The notes beneath the pieces were generated by a model, which was given only the letters and a program-made list of their open reading frames with translations, did no database searches and had not been told where the DNA came from. A stretch of DNA of 64,000 bases from Bacteroides fragilis (GTDB lineage: Bacteria; Bacteroidota; Bacteroidia; Bacteroidales; Bacteroidaceae). Shown here one piece after another: positions 62,326 through 64,000 of the stretch. How positions within the stretch are numbered: the first letter of the stretch is position 1; each line of letters begins with the position of its first letter. The position numbers and the translations under genes are program-made. Location of the stretch: NCBI RefSeq assembly GCF_019583405.1, contig NZ_SZUU01000013.1, positions 1 through 64,000 of the forward strand, given 5' to 3'.

Positions 62326-63609
62326 ATGAAAAAGAGTGACTTATTTAAGATAGGTGTGTTGCTGCTGGCAACCACCTTGGGAACATCCGGATGCTCTTTC
62401 GGTGAAGACGAGAAGAAGCCGGAAATAGTAGTGGATCCTGCCGAGAAAACGATAGAGTACTACATCGCAGGCAAGGTTACCGAAGGAAGTACTGCTCTGC
62501 CCGGTGTGGAAGTAAAAGCAGGCGAGGCTACAGCTACCACAGATGCAGAAGGAGCATACAAACTGACGGTAGACAGTAAGAAAGCATATACCGTTACTTT
62601 TACAAAGGAGGGATACCTGAGTATAGATAATGCACAGGCAACCATTGCAGACAATGCGGAGAACCGCAGCATGGTGAACTTAAGCGTAAAACTAAGCAAG
62701 CAGAGTCCCGCCAAGGAAATAGATGCCGAAGCAACAGAAGAAATAATTGTAACAGACAAAGGGCACAGTGACATGACAAAGGCGGAAGCAGCCGTAATTG
62801 TCCCTCCTGGAGCGATTGAAACAACAACCAACGTGAGCATCACTCCTTATGAAGAGCCTGCAGCCGCCACAACTACCGTGACAACAGGAACAGTGGAAAC
62901 TCCGGTGGCTATTGCCAATATCGAAGTGGCAACAACGGAGGCCGTGACACTTGCCAAACCGGTCACGCTGGCAGTGGTGAACAAAGCCTCGGAGAATGCC
63001 ACATTTGAGGACGTGGAAGTGTACAACCAGAAGGTGACAACAAGAGCTGGAGAAAGCTGGGACAAAGTGGCTGATGCTGCTTATGACCGGGCTACGAATA
63101 GCTATACATTTACATTACCCGCTGGAGCATCATTGTCCGGCAAGTATTCAATGCGTATCAAAAGTAGCAAGACTACCGGTTCTGAACAGATAGGCGAGAC
63201 AAACAAAGAGGAGAAAAAGAGTAACGAAGGGAATATGACAGCCATCCCTGAATATAAAATCAACTTTGAGGCAACAGCCGGATGGGAATACACGGTGACT
63301 CCGGAAACAGCATTAGCCAATGCCGGTGTAAACGCCACGGATGCAAAAGGAATGGCATCTATGATCAACAGTGCCATCGAAGCGCAAGAAGGCACAACAG
63401 GCACTTATAAAGTGAACCATGAACTGGTGGCCGGTATCAGCGGTAACCATATTCTGTATTACCTGAACCAGGCCAAATATTGCGAAAAGAAATACACGTT
63501 CAAAATCAGTGGCGGAAGAACTGTAACGATTACTCTGAAATTTTATACGGGAATGAAGATAACTTACACGAATGTGGAAGCAAGCCAGCACTCGGGAGGT
63601 AAAGTTTAA
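62326..63609 (+). CDS. surface lipoprotein with carboxypeptidase-regulatory-like domain
   Basis: 427 aa from the ATG at 62326. Lipoprotein signal MKKSDLFKIGVLLLATTLGT ending GTSGC. Residues about 45-120 form a CarboxypepD_reg-like beta-sandwich (YYIAGKVTEGSTALPGVEVK; AYKLTVDSKKAYTVTF). A second beta domain (VIVPPGAIETTTNVSI) looks ZU5-like. Threonine-rich middle. It follows the YjbH-like pair and is probably co-transcribed. Role in EPS display is inferred. Confidence 0.65.
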   Translation: MKKSDLFKIGVLLLATTLGTSGCSFGEDEKKPEIVVDPAEKTIEYYIAGKVTEGSTALPGVEVKAGEATATTDAEGAYKLTVDSKKAYTVTFTKEGYLSIDNAQATIADNAENRSMVNLSVKLSKQSPAKEIDAEATEEIIVTDKGHSDMTKAEAAVIVPPGAIETTTNVSITPYEEPAAATTTVTTGTVETPVAIANIEVATTEAVTLAKPVTLAVVNKASENATFEDVEVYNQKVTTRAGESWDKVADAAYDRATNSYTFTLPAGASLSGKYSMRIKSSKTTGSEQIGETNKEEKKSNEGNMTAIPEYKINFEATAGWEYTVTPETALANAGVNATDAKGMASMINSAIEAQEGTTGTYKVNHELVAGISGNHILYYLNQAKYCEKKYTFKISGGRTVTITLKFYTGMKITYTNVEASQHSGGKV

Positions 63610-63652
63610 AATCTATCCTGTAAACACCATTCTTTTAATAAATAACTAAATT

Positions 63653-64000
63653 ATGAAGCTGAATAATATAAAAACAGTATTGCTCTTGGTAGGATTGCTG
63701 ATGGCATTCGGAAATATGAAAGCACAGGACAATCCGTTCAAACCGGAGTGGTTTGTGTCGGGAGGTATAAATGGACTATCGGCTTTAAACGGTTCGGCAA
63801 GCAACATGCTGGGAGGTAAAGTATCCGGTGGAGTGTGGTTAAACAAGATTATCGGTCTGCGTGTCAACGCAGAGGCCGGTAATGTGTGGCTGAAAGGCGG
63901 ATACAACGCTGTAACGGCAGGTGCCGGAGCAGACATCATGGTGAGCTTGATGAAGAACTATACAAATGAAGACAGCAAGTTCCGGCTGAATGCGATTTTC
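63653..64000 (+). CDS. outer-membrane beta-barrel protein, partial (cut by window end)
   Basis: First 116 codons, open at the right edge. Signal peptide MKLNNIKTVLLLVGLLMAFG followed by NMKAQ. The mature part (KPEWFVSGGINGLSALNGSA; LNKIIGLRVNAEAGNVWLKG) looks like an OmpA-type beta-barrel of Bacteroidetes, which often carries a C-terminal OmpA domain beyond this window. It follows the lipoprotein gene by 43 bp. Confidence 0.65.
   Translation, partial: MKLNNIKTVLLLVGLLMAFGNMKAQDNPFKPEWFVSGGINGLSALNGSASNMLGGKVSGGVWLNKIIGLRVNAEAGNVWLKGGYNAVTAGAGADIMVSLMKNYTNEDSKFRLNAIF

Overview
The window looks like chromosomal DNA of Bacteroides fragilis or a very close relative. Signs of this are Bacteroides-type promoters (TTTG, about 20 bp, TAnnTTTG), a short primary sigma factor without region 1.1, PepSY-like and DUF4248 proteins, a UpxY-type antiterminator, and an Mpi-like serine invertase next to a tyrosine recombinase and an invertible promoter. 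I recognise that last arrangement, from memory of published work, as the B. fragilis extracellular polysaccharide (EPS, large capsule) locus with its Tsr19 recombinase.

Left part (1-31.3 kb), mostly core genes. A 1.7 kb gene-free stretch starts with two leftward promoters and holds a degenerate 11-bp tandem array. Then come nagA, a two-component system with two PepSY-like exported proteins, a clostripain-family protease, a primary sigma factor, an HtrA protease, a three-gene cell-wall peptide operon (NlpC/P60, dipeptide epimerase, transglutaminase-like), rnpB (RNase P RNA), a BrkB-like membrane protein, a nitroreductase, ribE, the pst-phoU phosphate system (pstS divergent from pstC-pstA-pstB-phoU), glnS, a TPR protein, a DedA protein, a lipoprotein, tpx and an HdeD-like protein.

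EPS region (30.7 kb to the right edge). A serine invertase (mpi) and a tyrosine recombinase are divergent. Downstream of the recombinase is a 315-bp segment between perfect 28-bp inverted repeats. Its only good promoter points left here, so the cloned orientation looks OFF. The segment precedes the initiating sugar-phosphate transferase, Wza-like and Wzc-like genes. A small cassette (amidase, a 25-aa protein, HU-like protein, DUF4248, VirE/DUF3987 protein) then interrupts. A UpxY-like antiterminator starts the AT-rich biosynthesis run: acyltransferases, Wzx, Wzy, GT-D, fucosyltransferase-like, GT2, GT4, GT32, Ugd and, after a second leader, a WecG/TagA-family transferase. YjbH-like proteins, a lipoprotein and a truncated outer-membrane protein follow.

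The most interesting signals are: (1) a G10 tract that puts an acetyltransferase gene out of frame, a likely slipped-strand contingency locus inside the EPS operon; (2) a 20-nt leader element shared (19/20) by the upxY-like gene and a gene 17 kb downstream, with an ops-like core; (3) an extra direct copy of the recombination site inside the invertible segment; (4) twelve intergenic palindromic elements whose arms vary together; (5) a PstC permease with a PstS-like piece in its periplasmic loop; and (6) a Pho-box-like operator between pstS and pstC. No tRNA genes, CRISPR arrays or complete insertion sequences were recognised.
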